Of a stretch of 64,000 bases of DNA, positions 1-8,891 are shown in pieces. Source of the DNA: Kordiimonadaceae bacterium (GTDB lineage Bacteria > Pseudomonadota > Alphaproteobacteria > Sphingomonadales > Kordiimonadaceae); contig JAEPQB010000004.1 of assembly GCA_017640725.1 (NCBI GenBank), positions 62,001-126,000 of the forward strand. The letters run 5' to 3'. The position numbers and the translations under genes were made by a program. Position 1 is the stretch's first letter. Every line of letters begins with the position of its first letter. The notes below the pieces were generated by a model that made no database searches, had not been told where the DNA came from, and saw only the letters and a program-made list of their open reading frames with translations.

Positions 1-677
1 TTTACCCTGCGGACTATGGCCACGTGCCCGGATCTTGCAAGTCTGTTGCGGAATTGAAAACTTCGATCCAGAAACTGATTTTGGACCGGTTTAAAAAATT
101 CGTCGAGCGTGTCGAGTTACTGACGATGCCCCGTGTGCTGGGCTACGCCTTCAATCCCATCAGTGTGTTTTACTGCTATGACGACGATGATGTGCTCACG
201 CACTTGGTATATGAAGTGAACAACACTTTTGGTGAGCGCATAGATTACGCATTTGCGGTTTCGCCGCGCGGCGAACGTATTGGTGCACACTGTTGCGAGA
301 AGTCTCTCCACGTTTCACCATTTTTTGATGTTTCTGGCGGGTATCGTTTTCAACAAGACTTCCGTGAAAACACTTTGCAGTTAACAATCGATTATGTGTC
401 GGCAGCGTCTGAGTTCAGACCAACCTCATCAAACAGCGCGCAAAAGAACAGTCAGCGACGCAAGTCTTTTGTGGCGTCTATGCATTTGAAAAAGAAGAAG
501 TTTTCAACGGAAAACCTGCTTTCTTTAGGTTTGCGCATACCTCTGCTGACCTTGAAGGTTACGGCAGCAATCCATTGGCAAGCTTTGCTACTTTGGATCA
601 AAAAACACCGGGTTATTTCAAAACCCGCTCCCCCTCAAACGGCGGTGATAGCCGTTGAAAAAACCAGTGAAGGATAG
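1..677 (+). CDS. DUF1365 family protein, 5' end cut by window
   Basis: The reading frame is open to the left edge (codons from base 3 read YPADYGHVPG), so the gene starts outside the window; the GTG at 24 is internal. The block LLTMPRVLGYAFNPISVFYC is the hallmark of DUF1365, followed by VYEVNNTFGER and a C-terminal basic tail. The biochemical function of DUF1365 is not firmly known; in many proteobacteria it sits with a FAD-dependent amine-oxidase-like protein and a cyclopropane-fatty-acid synthase homologue and is thought to act in membrane fatty-acid modification. Here it lies 7 bases ahead of such a synthase, so they are probably co-transcribed. The C-terminal 70 residues are lysine-rich and poorly conserved. 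Confidence 0.85.
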   Translation, partial: YPADYGHVPGSCKSVAELKTSIQKLILDRFKKFVERVELLTMPRVLGYAFNPISVFYCYDDDDVLTHLVYEVNNTFGERIDYAFAVSPRGERIGAHCCEKSLHVSPFFDVSGGYRFQQDFRENTLQLTIDYVSAASEFRPTSSNSAQKNSQRRKSFVASMHLKKKKFSTENLLSLGLRIPLLTLKVTAAIHWQALLLWIKKHRVISKPAPPQTAVIAVEKTSEG

Positions 678-684
678 CTAGATT

Positions 685-1911
685 ATGGATGGTTCATACC
701 AATCATACGATGCGCGGCAAACCAATACAAAAGCAGCACCGCTTGAAAAGATGTTCTCTGCCATAATGGACAATTTGTCTGAAGGGCAGCTCATAGTGAA
801 GTTTCCGTCCGGTGCAGTCCGTACATTCACGGGAAGCCAACCCGGTTTGGCCGCTGGTCTTATCGGCGAAATGCACATCCATCGCTGGAGTGCTATTTCA
901 CGCGCCTTAAAAGGTGGCACGATGGGGCTTGCTGAAAGCTATATGGACGCCGCATGGTCCAGTCCCGATCTAACCAATTTGCTGCGTGTCCTGGCCGCAA
1001 ACATGGACCGGCTTGAAGCACGTTTGAAACGGTCTTTTCTACCTCGAGTGTGGGAACGCATTGGCCACTGGATCAACAGGAATAATAAAGCTGGAAGTCG
1101 GAGAAACATCAGCTTTCATTATGACCTTGGAAATGATTTCTACAGTTTGTGGCTTGATCCCAGCATGACCTATTCCGCAGCACTTTTTGATGGTACGCTG
1201 CGGACTCTGGAAGACGCTCAGAAAGCAAAATACAAAGCAATTGCCGAAGCTGTGGGCATTCAATCCGGTGATCATGTTCTTGAAATTGGTTGCGGGTGGG
1301 GTGGCTTTGCAGAATATGCTGCAGGCGAGCTTGGTTGCAAAATTACCGGGGTAACACTCTCAAAAGAACAGCTGACCTTTGCAAAAGCGCGGTTGGCCAA
1401 AGCCGGGCTGAACGACAAGACAGACTTGCGCCTCTGCGACTACCGAGACCTTGATGGCGAGTTCAACCATATCGTTTCCATTGAGATGCTTGAAGCTGTT
1501 GGTGAGCAGTTTTGGCCAACATATTTCGAAAAGCTGAAAAGTCTTTTGAAGCCAGGTGGAAAAGCTGGGATTCAAGTTATTACAATTGATAACGCGCGAT
1601 TTGACGGATACCGCCGCGGTGTGGATTATATCCAGAAATACATCTTCCCAGGGGGTATGCTGCCATCAGATTCTGTTTTGAAAAAACTATTTGATGACAA
1701 TGGTTTATCATTGAAAAACCAGCTTGATTTTGGTGTTGATTACGGTGAAACGTTGAAACGCTGGCATGAAAGTTACGCCGCCCATTGGCCAACTATTCAG
1801 GGCATGGGATACGATGAAAAGTTTGACCGTATGTGGCGGTTTTATCTGAGTTATTGTGAAGCTGGGTTTCGTCAGAAGACAATTGACGTTTCGCAATATG
1901 TTGTCGGTTAG
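685..1911 (+). CDS. Cyclopropane-fatty-acyl-phospholipid synthase family methyltransferase
   Basis: A 408-residue SAM-dependent methyltransferase of the Cfa/Mmp family, which acts on the double bond of phospholipid acyl chains at the membrane. The SAM-binding motif VLEIGCGWGGFAEYA lies near residue 198; FHYDLGNDFYSLWLD, SIEMLEAVG and the C-terminal YCEAGFR (Cys391, equivalent to the conserved Cys of E. coli Cfa) are all present, so it should be active. The product may be a cyclopropane ring or a methylated acyl chain: homologues next to DUF1365 belong to a sub-group that in some alphaproteobacteria makes methylated furan-fatty-acid precursors, so substrate chemistry cannot be decided here. 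It is 7 bases after DUF1365 and 6 bases before the transporter gene, implying an operon. Confidence 0.9.
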   Translation: MDGSYQSYDARQTNTKAAPLEKMFSAIMDNLSEGQLIVKFPSGAVRTFTGSQPGLAAGLIGEMHIHRWSAISRALKGGTMGLAESYMDAAWSSPDLTNLLRVLAANMDRLEARLKRSFLPRVWERIGHWINRNNKAGSRRNISFHYDLGNDFYSLWLDPSMTYSAALFDGTLRTLEDAQKAKYKAIAEAVGIQSGDHVLEIGCGWGGFAEYAAGELGCKITGVTLSKEQLTFAKARLAKAGLNDKTDLRLCDYRDLDGEFNHIVSIEMLEAVGEQFWPTYFEKLKSLLKPGGKAGIQVITIDNARFDGYRRGVDYIQKYIFPGGMLPSDSVLKKLFDDNGLSLKNQLDFGVDYGETLKRWHESYAAHWPTIQGMGYDEKFDRMWRFYLSYCEAGFRQKTIDVSQYVVG

Positions 1912-1917
1912 CCCTCT

Positions 1918-3234
1918 ATGAACACATCCGGTCCAAGTCCTCGAAACTGGGGTCTGTTTGGATATGCGCTTCCCGCCTTTCCATTTTCATTCCCGCTGAT
2001 CCCCTTTGCCGTGTTCCTGCCGGTTTTTTATGCCGAGGATATGGGGCTTGGGTATTTGCCCGTTGGGATCGCGCTATTTGTTGCTCGGATTGTGGACGTT
2101 CTGAGTGACCCTGTTGCTGGCTACCTTAGCGATTTCAAACCGCTTGTTGGCAGTTACCGCAAGTCTTGGATAGCAGTTGGTGCTTTGATTGCGGGCGTTG
2201 CACTGGTGATGATCACGCGAGTGGAGCCCGGTGTGTCGGCGCTTCATCTGGGTGTTTGGTCAGCAATTCTCTATATCGGATGGACTTTGGTGACGGTTCC
2301 TTACCTGTCACTGGGCGCTGAGCTTGCACCAAACTATGAAGCCAAAACTTCCTATACCACCGCCAGGGAAGCCGTTTCGTTGGTTGGAATGCTCGCGGCT
2401 TTAAGTGTTCCATTTTTCTTGAGTGAGGGTGAACCCGTTATTCCTGCAATCCCCGTCGTGTTGATTCCCGTCGGATTATTGTGTTTGGGCCTATTTTTCC
2501 TTCTCGTGACTGAACCGGAAGACAAAAGCCAACAGGCGAATTTCAGAAAGTCCCATTTTTCAGAGGTTTTAACAAAAACCCGGTTTCCTCGGTTGGGGTT
2601 GATTTGGTTCATCACATCTGCTGCGAGCACAGTTCCGGCTGTATTGTTCCCAATCTACGTGGAACAAACGTTGAATGGGTCTGAAACGGAACAGAACTTA
2701 TCCATTCTTATCTATTTTGTAGCAGCAGTGGCGGGCATGCCTTTTTGGCTTTGGTATGCCAAGGGCAGAATGAAGCATCAGGTTATGGCGTTTAGCACAA
2801 CCATTGTGTGCTTTACCTTTCCAATCGCTATTCTGTTAGGCCCTGGGGACGCGCCTTTGTTTTTCGGCGTTTGCATTATTACCGGTTTTGCGCTCGCCGC
2901 AGAACTTTCATTGGCACCGTCAATGCTTGCAGACGTCGCCGAACTTGATCAGGCCACAACGGGCGAACATCGCACGGCCATCCATTTCAGCTTGTGGGGC
3001 ATGACCAGCAAAATTGCGCTGGCTGTGGCAACTCTGTTGGCTCTGGGGTCATTGGAACTGGTAACGGCAGCTGTGCCAGAACCAGAGCGTGGCATTTATG
3101 TTGCTGCACTTTATGCCGGTTTGCCAGTCCTGCTGAAGATACCCGTTGTCTTTATGTTGAAACGTTTTCCTTTTCATGACTCAGACCGTGATCTAATTCG
3201 GGCGCAAATTCGTAAAAAAACCGCTGAAACGTAA
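1918..3234 (+). CDS. MFS/GPH-type sugar:cation symporter-like transporter
   Basis: A 438-residue inner-membrane protein with about 12 hydrophobic segments. The motif RIVDVLSDPVAGYLSD near residue 60 is the GPH (glycoside-pentoside-hexuronide:cation symporter) signature within the major facilitator superfamily. It follows the lipid methyltransferase by 6 bases. GPH-type transporters recur in DUF1365/Cfa clusters, where the cargo is not a sugar as far as is known; export or flipping of a lipid-derived compound is one possibility (inference). No truncation is seen. Confidence 0.85.
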   Translation: MNTSGPSPRNWGLFGYALPAFPFSFPLIPFAVFLPVFYAEDMGLGYLPVGIALFVARIVDVLSDPVAGYLSDFKPLVGSYRKSWIAVGALIAGVALVMITRVEPGVSALHLGVWSAILYIGWTLVTVPYLSLGAELAPNYEAKTSYTTAREAVSLVGMLAALSVPFFLSEGEPVIPAIPVVLIPVGLLCLGLFFLLVTEPEDKSQQANFRKSHFSEVLTKTRFPRLGLIWFITSAASTVPAVLFPIYVEQTLNGSETEQNLSILIYFVAAVAGMPFWLWYAKGRMKHQVMAFSTTIVCFTFPIAILLGPGDAPLFFGVCIITGFALAAELSLAPSMLADVAELDQATTGEHRTAIHFSLWGMTSKIALAVATLLALGSLELVTAAVPEPERGIYVAALYAGLPVLLKIPVVFMLKRFPFHDSDRDLIRAQIRKKTAET

Positions 3235-3306
3235 AAACCTCTGAATTGGAAGAGGCGCCCTATGGTGGGCTGCGAAGCTGGCGTTATAACGCGGTGAAGA
3301 TCTGAA

Positions 3307-3873
3307 ATGAATTTGAAAGACTTCAAAAATGTGGCGCCTGAGCTGCGGCTCGAGGAGTTTTTTGACGGCTTCTCAAGGGCGAAAGGCTTATTCGAAGACC
3401 GTTTTGGCAAAGTTCGTACGCAATTTTCCGTAGACATTGAGGGCGATTGGGACGGCGAGGTTCTGACCCTCAAGGAAGACTTCGTCTATGCGGATGGTGA
3501 CCAGGAACAGCGAACCTGGAATATTCGAAAAACCGGCGACAACTCCTATGAAGGCAAAACTGACAGTGTCTTAGGTGTTGCGGTGGGAGAGATCGCCGGC
3601 AATGCCTTCAATTGGCGCTATGATTTCAACTTAAAAGTCGGTGACGATAAAGTCTGGAAGGTGCATTTCGATGACTGGATGTTCCTTCAGTCCGATGGCG
3701 TGCTGCTGAACAAAGCGCGTATCAAACGCTGGGGTATAACACTGGGCACTGTGTTTATCTCGTTCACAAAAGATCAAAACACTGGTTTAGACAGAGTTGA
3801 GTTTGCTGATCCTGCTAACGAAGCGGGCAACCGGGACACGGTTGCAGCTGCCAGCTATAGAAGCGCAGAGTAA
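3307..3873 (+). CDS. DUF3833 family protein
   Basis: A 188-residue protein matching the DUF3833 pattern: LEEFFDGFSRAKGLFEDRFGKV, a central EDFVYADGDQEQRTW, NWRYDFNL, FDDWMF and a late RWGITLGTV. The family has no proven function but is a regular member of DUF1365/Cfa clusters in gamma- and alphaproteobacteria. Many relatives are lipoproteins; this one begins MNLKDF with no signal peptide, so it may be cytoplasmic, or the true start may differ. It lies 72 bases after the transporter on the same strand and closes the operon, since the next gene is convergent. Confidence 0.8.
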   Translation: MNLKDFKNVAPELRLEEFFDGFSRAKGLFEDRFGKVRTQFSVDIEGDWDGEVLTLKEDFVYADGDQEQRTWNIRKTGDNSYEGKTDSVLGVAVGEIAGNAFNWRYDFNLKVGDDKVWKVHFDDWMFLQSDGVLLNKARIKRWGITLGTVFISFTKDQNTGLDRVEFADPANEAGNRDTVAAASYRSAE

Positions 3874-3916
3874 TCAAGCGATATTGAACGCTTAGCTATG
3901 TTAGCGCCTGAGCGAG

Positions 3917-4663
3917 CTATCCAGAAATTTTCTTTACAACTTTCAAGAATAGCCAGTTTGGCATGCGCCGGAGCATCTGCATCACAATGCCCATCTGCCA
4001 AGGGAAGACTATCTGAAACTTATTGCCTTCCAGTCCTTTGATAAGTGCTTTCACGGCTTTGTCTACCGGCATCAAGAAGGGCATGGGGAAGTCATTTAGG
4101 TCCGTAAGGGGTGTCTCAATAAAGCCAGGGCAAACAACGCGCAAGTCAACACCAGCCGCTTTAAGCTCTGGCTGCATGCTTTCACAAAGGTTGATCAAAC
4201 CCGCCTTACTGGCGCCGTACGCTCCTGCACGCGGCAAGCCTCTGTATCCTGCCACAGATGCAACCACCGCAATTTGCCCTGTACCCCGTTCAAGCAGTGA
4301 GGGGAGGCAAGCATTGAGCCCGTTTAGGACACCATTAAAATTTATGTCCATCAAGCGCAGGTGGTCTTCGAGCACAAACTTGGTGGCGGACGTAGGTTTG
4401 TGCGTTCCGGCATTAAGTACAACGAGGTCCGGCACGCCTTTTTCGTCGCAAATCTCGTGGAAAACAGTTTGCATACCATCGGCGTTACAGACGTCGCCAG
4501 GCTTGGGCACGACGGTACCCTGCAGCGCCTGACACTCGTCTGCCAAGGACTGGAGGTTTTCAATGCCACGCGCTGTTACGAAAACGCTGTGGCCAGAGGC
4601 GGCATATTGACGCGCTAGTTCTCTGCCGATGCCTGTGCTAGCACCCGTTATCCAAATGTTCAT
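3917..4663 (-). CDS. SDR family oxidoreductase
   Basis: A 248-residue short-chain dehydrogenase/reductase. The N-terminal NAD(P)-binding motif GASTGIG (residues 7-13), LNAG in the NAG position, VASVAGYRGLPRAGAYGASKAG with the Tyr-x-x-x-Lys pair, and a classic PGFIETPL are all present. The start codon overlaps the stop codon of the upstream DUF6134-like gene (ATGA at 4660-4663), which implies translational coupling. SDR genes are common in DUF1365/Cfa clusters, but this one is transcribed towards that operon. Substrate unknown. Confidence 0.9.
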   Translation of the reverse strand: MNIWITGASTGIGRELARQYAASGHSVFVTARGIENLQSLADECQALQGTVVPKPGDVCNADGMQTVFHEICDEKGVPDLVVLNAGTHKPTSATKFVLEDHLRLMDINFNGVLNGLNACLPSLLERGTGQIAVVASVAGYRGLPRAGAYGASKAGLINLCESMQPELKAAGVDLRVVCPGFIETPLTDLNDFPMPFLMPVDKAVKALIKGLEGNKFQIVFPWQMGIVMQMLRRMPNWLFLKVVKKISG

Positions 4664-5406
4664 TGAGCGGAACTCACGGTTGATGCGGATTCGTCAGGGA
4701 AGCCACATTTTACACACCGAAATTCGATGGGGGATCCATCCTTATGGTTAAAAGCCATGCCGCTCCAGTTGTTTGCGCCGTCATAGAAGCTGCGTATCTG
4801 AAGGTCACCAGTGACCTGATACTCTGTCACCAATTTCTGGCCATCAATGGTTTCCAGTTCGAGTTCACGAGCTGGCTTATAGGAAACGTCGTTTAACTCG
4901 CCAGTGATGGTGTTGAAAACCTGACTGGCGGAGGTGACGGCTATGTTCCAATGGTTGGTCGACTGGAAGCCATCGGCCAATATGTCGGTTCCCTGGGGCG
5001 TGTCGGCAACATAGCCCTTGTCGGTAAGGGCAAGGGTTGTATTTGTTTTGTCGCCATTGTCGTTAACTCGGGTCTCTATACTCAACAGTTTGTCGCCGCA
5101 CCAAAGCTCTTCCGAAATGTATTCATATTTGAAAAGTGTGACGAATAGCAACTTCACCTTCATTTTGGTATGAGCCCGAATTTTGAGGCCTTGATCAGTG
5201 CTGTTGAACTGGATGATGTGCGAGCCAATTTTTTTGCCCTTGCGCAGGACATCATATCGCATCTCGTCCAATTGAGTGAAATTGGAGGAGAGCTCCACGT
5301 CAGTGCATTGAGGAAATGACAGCGAGGAATGAAGACCGTCGGCACTGACTGGTGAGCTTGTTACGAATGCCAGGGAAGCGAGTATAACAAGCCTGTTGTT
5401 CACCAT
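4660..5406 (-). CDS. Secreted DUF6134-like protein
   Basis: A 248-residue protein when started at the ATG at 5406, which has GAGGAG placed 6 bases upstream; an earlier in-frame codon at 5430 has no such site. The first 23 residues (MVNNRLVILASLAFVTSSPVSA) form a Sec signal peptide with a cleavable end at VSA. The mature part is beta-rich (YDVLRKGKKIGSH, IRAHTKMKVKLLFVTLFKYEY, DIQIRSFYDGANN-like strands) and resembles DUF6134/DUF3108-type periplasmic beta proteins of unknown function. It ends with a CVKCG pair. It forms a two-gene operon with the SDR, probably controlled from the inverted repeat at 5481. Confidence 0.65.
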   Translation of the reverse strand: MVNNRLVILASLAFVTSSPVSADGLHSSLSFPQCTDVELSSNFTQLDEMRYDVLRKGKKIGSHIIQFNSTDQGLKIRAHTKMKVKLLFVTLFKYEYISEELWCGDKLLSIETRVNDNGDKTNTTLALTDKGYVADTPQGTDILADGFQSTNHWNIAVTSASQVFNTITGELNDVSYKPARELELETIDGQKLVTEYQVTGDLQIRSFYDGANNWSGMAFNHKDGSPIEFRCVKCGFPDESASTVSSAQ

Positions 5407-5480
5407 GGAACTCTCCTCACGAACACTCATACGCAGGCTGCTTCAACATGGATCGTATATTTGTCATTTTTTTTATTTTT

Positions 5481-5498
5481 TCTGAACCATTGTTCAGA
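5481..5498. promoter_or_regulatory. Inverted repeat, TetR-type operator candidate
   Basis: Two perfect 7-base arms, TCTGAAC and GTTCAGA, are separated by 4 bases in the 314-base AT-rich divergent gap between 5406 and 5721. Size, spacing and position (75 bases ahead of the minus-strand operon) suit a dimeric TetR-family repressor. The rest of the gap has long T/A runs and no reading frame worth calling. No regulator gene is adjacent. Confidence 0.45.
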
Positions 5499-5720
5499 TC
5501 GTTGACCCTCGTTTCAAAAACAAACAATTTTGGTCAAATTTAAGCATATGTTTTAAAAGAATAATTTCTAAATTCTTCGCAAATAGTTGTTTTAAATTCT
5601 TGTTAACTACCTGTGCACAAAATCATCTCGAATCGTTCACGCGATTCACTCTATCGGGTAAGGCACCAGGCAATCGAAACCTCAGGCAGATGTAATGTAT
5701 TTTGAAATTCGGAGACTTCC

Positions 5721-6317
5721 GTGTCACACAAGCCTGCCACAAACTTTTTGTCTGCAACGCTACTATCTTTAGTTCTCACAGCATGTAATTCACTTGGTTC
5801 GACATCGCATATGCCAAAAGGGACAATCGCGAATCCGCATCAGGGTTTTGTTGAACTTTGTGCTCGTGAACCAGAGCAATGTGTTGTGCCCTTAACCAAA
5901 GAAACCCGTGAAGATCTGATAAACCTTCATCAGAAGACGAGAGATCTGATCGTTCCAACGATTGAAGAGGGTGATAGCTGGACCACACTCTCTCAAGTGG
6001 GACCGGGGGATTGTGAAGACTTTGCGCTGACGCTCAGGTCACTTCTGCGCCAACACATGCCTGAGTATGCGGGGGCTTTTCGCATCGCGACCGCGTTCAC
6101 TGAACAGTTTCAATATCATGCTGTCATAACGTTAGAAACGGATGAGGGCACACTAGTTTGCGACATACGCTACCCGAAGTGTGGCACATGGGATGCGTTC
6201 CCCTATGAGTGGCACTTGCGGGAAATTGTGGGCAATGCCAACTGGGAAAATATTGGGGACGAGAAAGCCTTAGCGGATGCGCGAGCAGCCAGCATCCAGT
6301 TGAGCGGCGCACGATAA
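5721..6317 (+). CDS. BTLCP-type transglutaminase-like cysteine peptidase, lipoprotein (Peptidase_C93)
   Basis: A 198-residue protein starting at GTG. Residues 1-22 end in the lipobox LTAC, so Cys22 should be lipidated. The catalytic triad of the bacterial transglutaminase-like cysteine proteinase family is visible: Cys98 in GDCEDFA, His133 in YHAVI and Asp148 in CDIRYP. The best-known family member, LapG, is a periplasmic protease that releases surface adhesins under c-di-GMP control; here no LapD-like partner is adjacent, so the substrate is unknown. A strong bidirectional terminator follows. Confidence 0.85.
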   Translation: MSHKPATNFLSATLLSLVLTACNSLGSTSHMPKGTIANPHQGFVELCAREPEQCVVPLTKETREDLINLHQKTRDLIVPTIEEGDSWTTLSQVGPGDCEDFALTLRSLLRQHMPEYAGAFRIATAFTEQFQYHAVITLETDEGTLVCDIRYPKCGTWDAFPYEWHLREIVGNANWENIGDEKALADARAASIQLSGAR

Positions 6318-6332
6318 GCTGCATAAACAAAA

Positions 6333-6356
6333 AAACGGGCCCAATTGGGCCCGTTT
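6333..6356. terminator. Bidirectional rho-independent terminator
   Basis: A perfect palindrome with stem ACGGGCCC / GGGCCCGT around AATT, flanked by A-run and T-run on the two sides, between the convergent peptidase gene and acyl-CoA dehydrogenase gene. Confidence 0.85.
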
Positions 6357-6376
6357 CGCGCAGTATTTCAGTAAGC

Positions 6377-7483
6377 TTAAAGGCGACCGTAACGCTCCAG
6401 GTGATAATCCGTATCACCAAAGAGAGTTTCATTTACCAGCAAACGTTTCACATAAGAGCCTAGGGCATATTCATCGGTCATGCCTATGCCACCATGCAAT
6501 TGGATGCTTTCTTGGCCGAATTTGCGGCTAACAGCGCCAACTTTTGCTTTTGCTGCCGAAACAGCTTTCTTGCGAGCATCACCATTTTCATTGGTTGCTT
6601 CGACAGATGCTTCCATCGACATGGATTTGGCTTGCTCATACTCAACAAGCAAATCCACCATGCGGTGCGCAAGAACCTGGAAACTGCCGATAGGGCGCCC
6701 AAACTGGGTGCGTGTGCGCAGATAGTCTTTTGTAAGCTCGATCACTTCCTCGATGGCCCCTACGCTGTCTGCAACAAGTGCTGCTGCACCACGGTCAGCG
6801 GCCTCAAGAATAACTTCTTCAGCAGCACCTGCTTCTCCCAGCAAAGCGTCTGAGGGTAGCGCCACATTGCTAAGAACAATGTCAGCTGCGCCGCGACCAT
6901 CAAGCAGCTGATACTTGCGTACTGTCACACCGTCTGCGTCAGCCGGCACCACAAACAAGCTTGCACCGCCTGCATCAGCAGAAACGATAAGGGCACCAGC
7001 TGTATCTGCACCAAGCACAACAGCTTTGTGGCCATTGAGTGTCCAGCCATCACCTGACTTTTCTGCTTTAGTGTTGAGCGCAAGCGGATTGTGACGCTCA
7101 CCTGGTTCATAAAAGCCAGCAGCAAACCGTTTTTCACCCATGCCGATAGCGGCCAGGTCTTCGGCATAAGCATCACCGCCCAGTTCACCAAGAATGTAGG
7201 CTGCGACAACGACGTTGCTTACATAAGGTTCAGGTACCAGACGACGACCGAGCTCAGTTGAGATGAGAGCAATGTCGGTATGGTCACCGTCAAAGCCACC
7301 AGCGGCTTCCGGCAGTGGCATGGCCATGATACCAAGCTCCGCCAGGCTGCCCCACAGCGCGGGGTCATGGCTTGTTTTGTCCGCAATCTGGGCGCGGTAA
7401 GTTTCGAAATCGTATGATTTTGCCAGTGTGCGCTCCAGCGACTGCACCAGCATCTTCTGTTCTTCAGAATAATCAAAATTCAT
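6377..7483 (-). CDS. Acyl-CoA dehydrogenase, small-subunit type
   Basis: A 368-residue flavoprotein of the acyl-CoA dehydrogenase fold. The C-terminal blocks FGRPIGSFQVLAHRMVDLLVEYEQAKSM and ESIQLHGGIGMTDEYALG are typical. The segment that carries the catalytic glutamate in ordinary enzymes (YEGT...) is absent, and the middle domain has a degenerate GFYEPGERHNPL. This is the usual state of one subunit of heteromeric (alpha2beta2) enzymes such as the mycobacterial FadE28/FadE29-type pairs. It lies 22 bases after another acyl-CoA dehydrogenase gene on the same strand, probably its partner. Likely acts on a branched or cyclic CoA ester, but the substrate cannot be read from sequence. Confidence 0.88.
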   Translation of the reverse strand: MNFDYSEEQKMLVQSLERTLAKSYDFETYRAQIADKTSHDPALWGSLAELGIMAMPLPEAAGGFDGDHTDIALISTELGRRLVPEPYVSNVVVAAYILGELGGDAYAEDLAAIGMGEKRFAAGFYEPGERHNPLALNTKAEKSGDGWTLNGHKAVVLGADTAGALIVSADAGGASLFVVPADADGVTVRKYQLLDGRGAADIVLSNVALPSDALLGEAGAAEEVILEAADRGAAALVADSVGAIEEVIELTKDYLRTRTQFGRPIGSFQVLAHRMVDLLVEYEQAKSMSMEASVEATNENGDARKKAVSAAKAKVGAVSRKFGQESIQLHGGIGMTDEYALGSYVKRLLVNETLFGDTDYHLERYGRL

Positions 7484-7505
7484 TGTTTTTCTCGCTCACT
7501 CAAAA

Positions 7506-8705
7506 CTAGAATCCGAGCATCATTTTGGAAATGATGCTGCGTTGGATTTCGTTCGAACCGCCGTAAATGCTGATTTTGCGGGTGTTAAGATAATGCGGTG
7601 CCGACTTGGCCTGCGCCAAAGTGCCCACAAGCTCGTCGTTCCAGCCGGCATCGCCTGCCTCAGGCTGGAAGGGCAAGGCATAGAGGCCAGACGCTTCCAT
7701 TTTGAGCTCATAAAGGCGCTGTGCCACCTCACTGCCGCGAATTTTCAGCATCGAAGACACAGGACCCGGGTCCATTCCACGCTCCGTTTCCACGAGCATG
7801 CGTTTGTTGGTGAGGTCCAGTGCACGCAGTTCGATCTCAACTTCTGAAAGCTTGGCCTTGAAACCCGCATCTTCAATAAGTGGTTGGCCGTTCTTTTTCT
7901 CGGCTGCAGCAAGGCGCTTGAGACCAACCAGTTGCTCTTTTGATTGACCCACACCTGCAATGCCAATTCGCTCGTTCTGGAGCAGGAATTTTGCATAGGT
8001 CCAGCCCATGTTTTCCTGCCCGACGAGATTTTCAGCAGGTACTTTCACATCAGTGAACCACACCTCGTTCACTTCATGCGAACCATCGAGCGTGATGATC
8101 GGACGAACTTCAACACCAGGTGACTTCATGTCGACTAGAATGAAGGAAATACCTGTTTGCGGCTTGGCTGCGTCGGCGTCTGTGCGCACAAGGCAGAAGA
8201 TCCAGTCACCGTGTTGACCGAGCGTCGTCCAAGTTTTCTGGCCATTGATGATGTAATGATCACCATCGCGAACAGCGCTGGTTTTCAGGCTAGCGAGATC
8301 CGACCCTGAACCAGGTTCAGAAAATCCTTGCGCCCACCAGTCTTCACCTGAACGAATACCGGGCAGAAAACGTTCACGCTGCTCATCATTGCCGAAGTTG
8401 ATCAGAACTGGGCCCAACATAGAAACGCTGAACGGCAAAACGCGCGGAGCACCAACCCGGTAGCATTCTTCGTCGAAAATAGCGTATTCAACTGGGCTCC
8501 ATCCCGTCCCGCCATGCTCGATGGGCCAAAGTGGTGTTGACCACCCTTTATCACCAAGAATTTTGTGCCAACGCTGTGTTTGTTCTTTGCTGAGGTGTCC
8601 ACCTGTTTTTTGGGTTTCTTTGATATCTTCCGGAAGACTTTCACTTAGGAAGGCAACCACTTCATCACGAAAGGCCACTTGGGCTTCTGTGAGACTGAGT
8701 TCCAT
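7506..8705 (-). CDS. Acyl-CoA dehydrogenase, large-subunit type
   Basis: A 399-residue protein from the ATG at 8705, which is preceded by GGAGAG at the right distance; a TTG 18 bases earlier is less likely. The substrate/FAD region GFSEPGSGSDLASLKTSAV and the C-terminal YGGSNEIQRSII are intact. The place of the usual catalytic YEGT glutamate reads YGGSNE, as in FadE29-like subunits. With the downstream 368-residue protein (22-base gap) it probably forms a heterotetrameric alpha,beta-dehydrogenase for an acyl-CoA thioester. Family assignment is sure; pairing is inference. Confidence 0.9.
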   Translation of the reverse strand: MELSLTEAQVAFRDEVVAFLSESLPEDIKETQKTGGHLSKEQTQRWHKILGDKGWSTPLWPIEHGGTGWSPVEYAIFDEECYRVGAPRVLPFSVSMLGPVLINFGNDEQRERFLPGIRSGEDWWAQGFSEPGSGSDLASLKTSAVRDGDHYIINGQKTWTTLGQHGDWIFCLVRTDADAAKPQTGISFILVDMKSPGVEVRPIITLDGSHEVNEVWFTDVKVPAENLVGQENMGWTYAKFLLQNERIGIAGVGQSKEQLVGLKRLAAAEKKNGQPLIEDAGFKAKLSEVEIELRALDLTNKRMLVETERGMDPGPVSSMLKIRGSEVAQRLYELKMEASGLYALPFQPEAGDAGWNDELVGTLAQAKSAPHYLNTRKISIYGGSNEIQRSIISKMMLGF

Positions 8706-8891
8706 TACTCTCTCCAAAATCAACTAATATTTCGCCCGTAATGTAGGCGGGTGGACCCAATAGTCCAGCAATTCGCGGCATGTTTTTGCGCCACGCGACC
8801 AGAATACTTAATTTGGCACGCCAGGCGCCTTGTTCTTTGATGTTGACTAGCGTCGCAGCAGGCTGGAAATGGTCTGCATAGCCTCTGACGG

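Noticed and set aside
5721-6317. LapG role acting on the RTX protein at 11556
   Set aside because: The RTX protein lacks an N-terminal LapA-type anchor with the double-Ala cleavage site, and no LapD is adjacent.
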